64,000 bases of DNA from Mercurialis annua (Eukaryota > Streptophyta > Magnoliopsida > Malpighiales > Euphorbiaceae): the NCBI RefSeq assembly GCF_937616625.2, contig NC_065574.1, forward strand, positions 23,043,001-23,107,000, written 5' to 3'. The notes below the pieces were generated by a model that saw nothing but the letters and a program-made list of their open reading frames with translations, was not told the DNA's origin and did not search any database. Shown here piece by piece: positions 63,711 through 64,000 of this stretch. The translations under genes were made by a program, and so were the position numbers. The first letter of the stretch is position 1. Every line of letters starts with the position of its first letter.

Positions 63711-64000
63711 TACAAACATTACAAAACAAAACCAATCGTTTACAAACGTTACGAAAAAAATCCAATCATTTCACCTTTTTAGCGATTTAAGCCAAACGTT
63801 TAGAAACGTTAAAAAACTAATCCAGACGTTTCCCCATTCTAGCGATTTAAGCCAATCGTTTATAAACGTTACAAAAAATAAACGTTTACAAACGATACGA
63901 AACAAATCCAAATGTTTACAAACGTTACGAAACAAATCCAAACGTTTCCCCATTTTATTGATTTAAGTCAAACGTTTACAAATGTTTCGAAACAAAATCC

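Larger units (their letters stand above)
21114..64000 (+). repeat. 60-bp satellite array, right segment (continues beyond the window)
   Basis: About 715 monomers in one orientation with no foreign insertion. An exact consensus monomer is at 33561-33620. Four of its six consecutive decamers start AAAC (offsets 1, 11, 21, 31), AAACGTTT occurs twice 30 bp apart, and AACGTTT-AC-AAACGTT forms a 7-bp dyad. Common variants are CG to TG or CA changes. Regions outside the higher-order repeats listed separately (21114-21884, 30591-39629, 48440-52199, 59866-61877, 63711-64000) hold the same monomers in more irregular order. Length divisible by three leaves one plus-strand frame open, giving a 20-residue period (TFTNVTKQIQTFHLFSDLSQ). 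Confidence 0.97.

Noticed and set aside
21114..64000. CRISPR-like array of regular short repeats
   Set aside because: There are no unique spacers between repeats: the whole 60-bp unit is repeated and varies gradually, no cas genes are present, and the DNA is plant nuclear.
21114..64000. Telomere-type repeat
   Set aside because: TTTAG-containing blocks occur once per 60-bp monomer and never as a TTTAGGG tandem run.

Overview
The window is plant nuclear DNA, very probably from a flowering plant and probably from constitutive heterochromatin. I cannot name the species. About 49 of the 64 kb is one AT-rich tandem satellite with a 60-bp monomer (roughly 820 monomers, all in the same orientation). 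The only other DNA is two blocks of plant-type LTR retrotransposon, both on the minus strand. I see no host protein-coding gene, rRNA, tRNA or CRISPR array.

Layout. (1) 1-2102: satellite. (2) 2103-9894: a Ty3/Gypsy-like but non-coding element (LARD type). It has a complete 2.72-kb 3' LTR, a polypurine tract, about 4.1 kb of interior without a recognisable domain, an initiator-Met-tRNA primer site, and a 5' LTR cut to 963 bp. (3) 9895-12503: a separate, broken Ty3/Gypsy pol (protease tail, reverse transcriptase, RNase H, integrase) joined directly to the cut LTR. (4) 12504-16667: satellite. (5) 16668-21113: a decayed Ty1/Copia element with a complete 1.99-kb 3' LTR, a reverse transcriptase/RNase H remnant, and a 1.24-kb LTR piece lacking both ends. 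(6) 21114-64000: uninterrupted satellite, organised in higher-order repeats of about 3.18 kb (21.9-30.6 kb), 2.29 kb (39.6-48.4 kb) and 3.83 kb (52.2-63.7 kb), plus long-range duplicated blocks.

Nothing here acts as an operon or pathway. The satellite has evolved by unequal exchange and segmental amplification at several nested scales. Its monomer is built on a 10-bp rhythm, and most of its variants look like decay of methylated CpG. The retroelements arrived later and lost their 5' sides. Both have an intact 3' LTR at one satellite junction and a truncated, rearranged 5' side at the other. The many open frames of 60-220 codons in the satellite exist because 60 is divisible by three; I do not call them genes.
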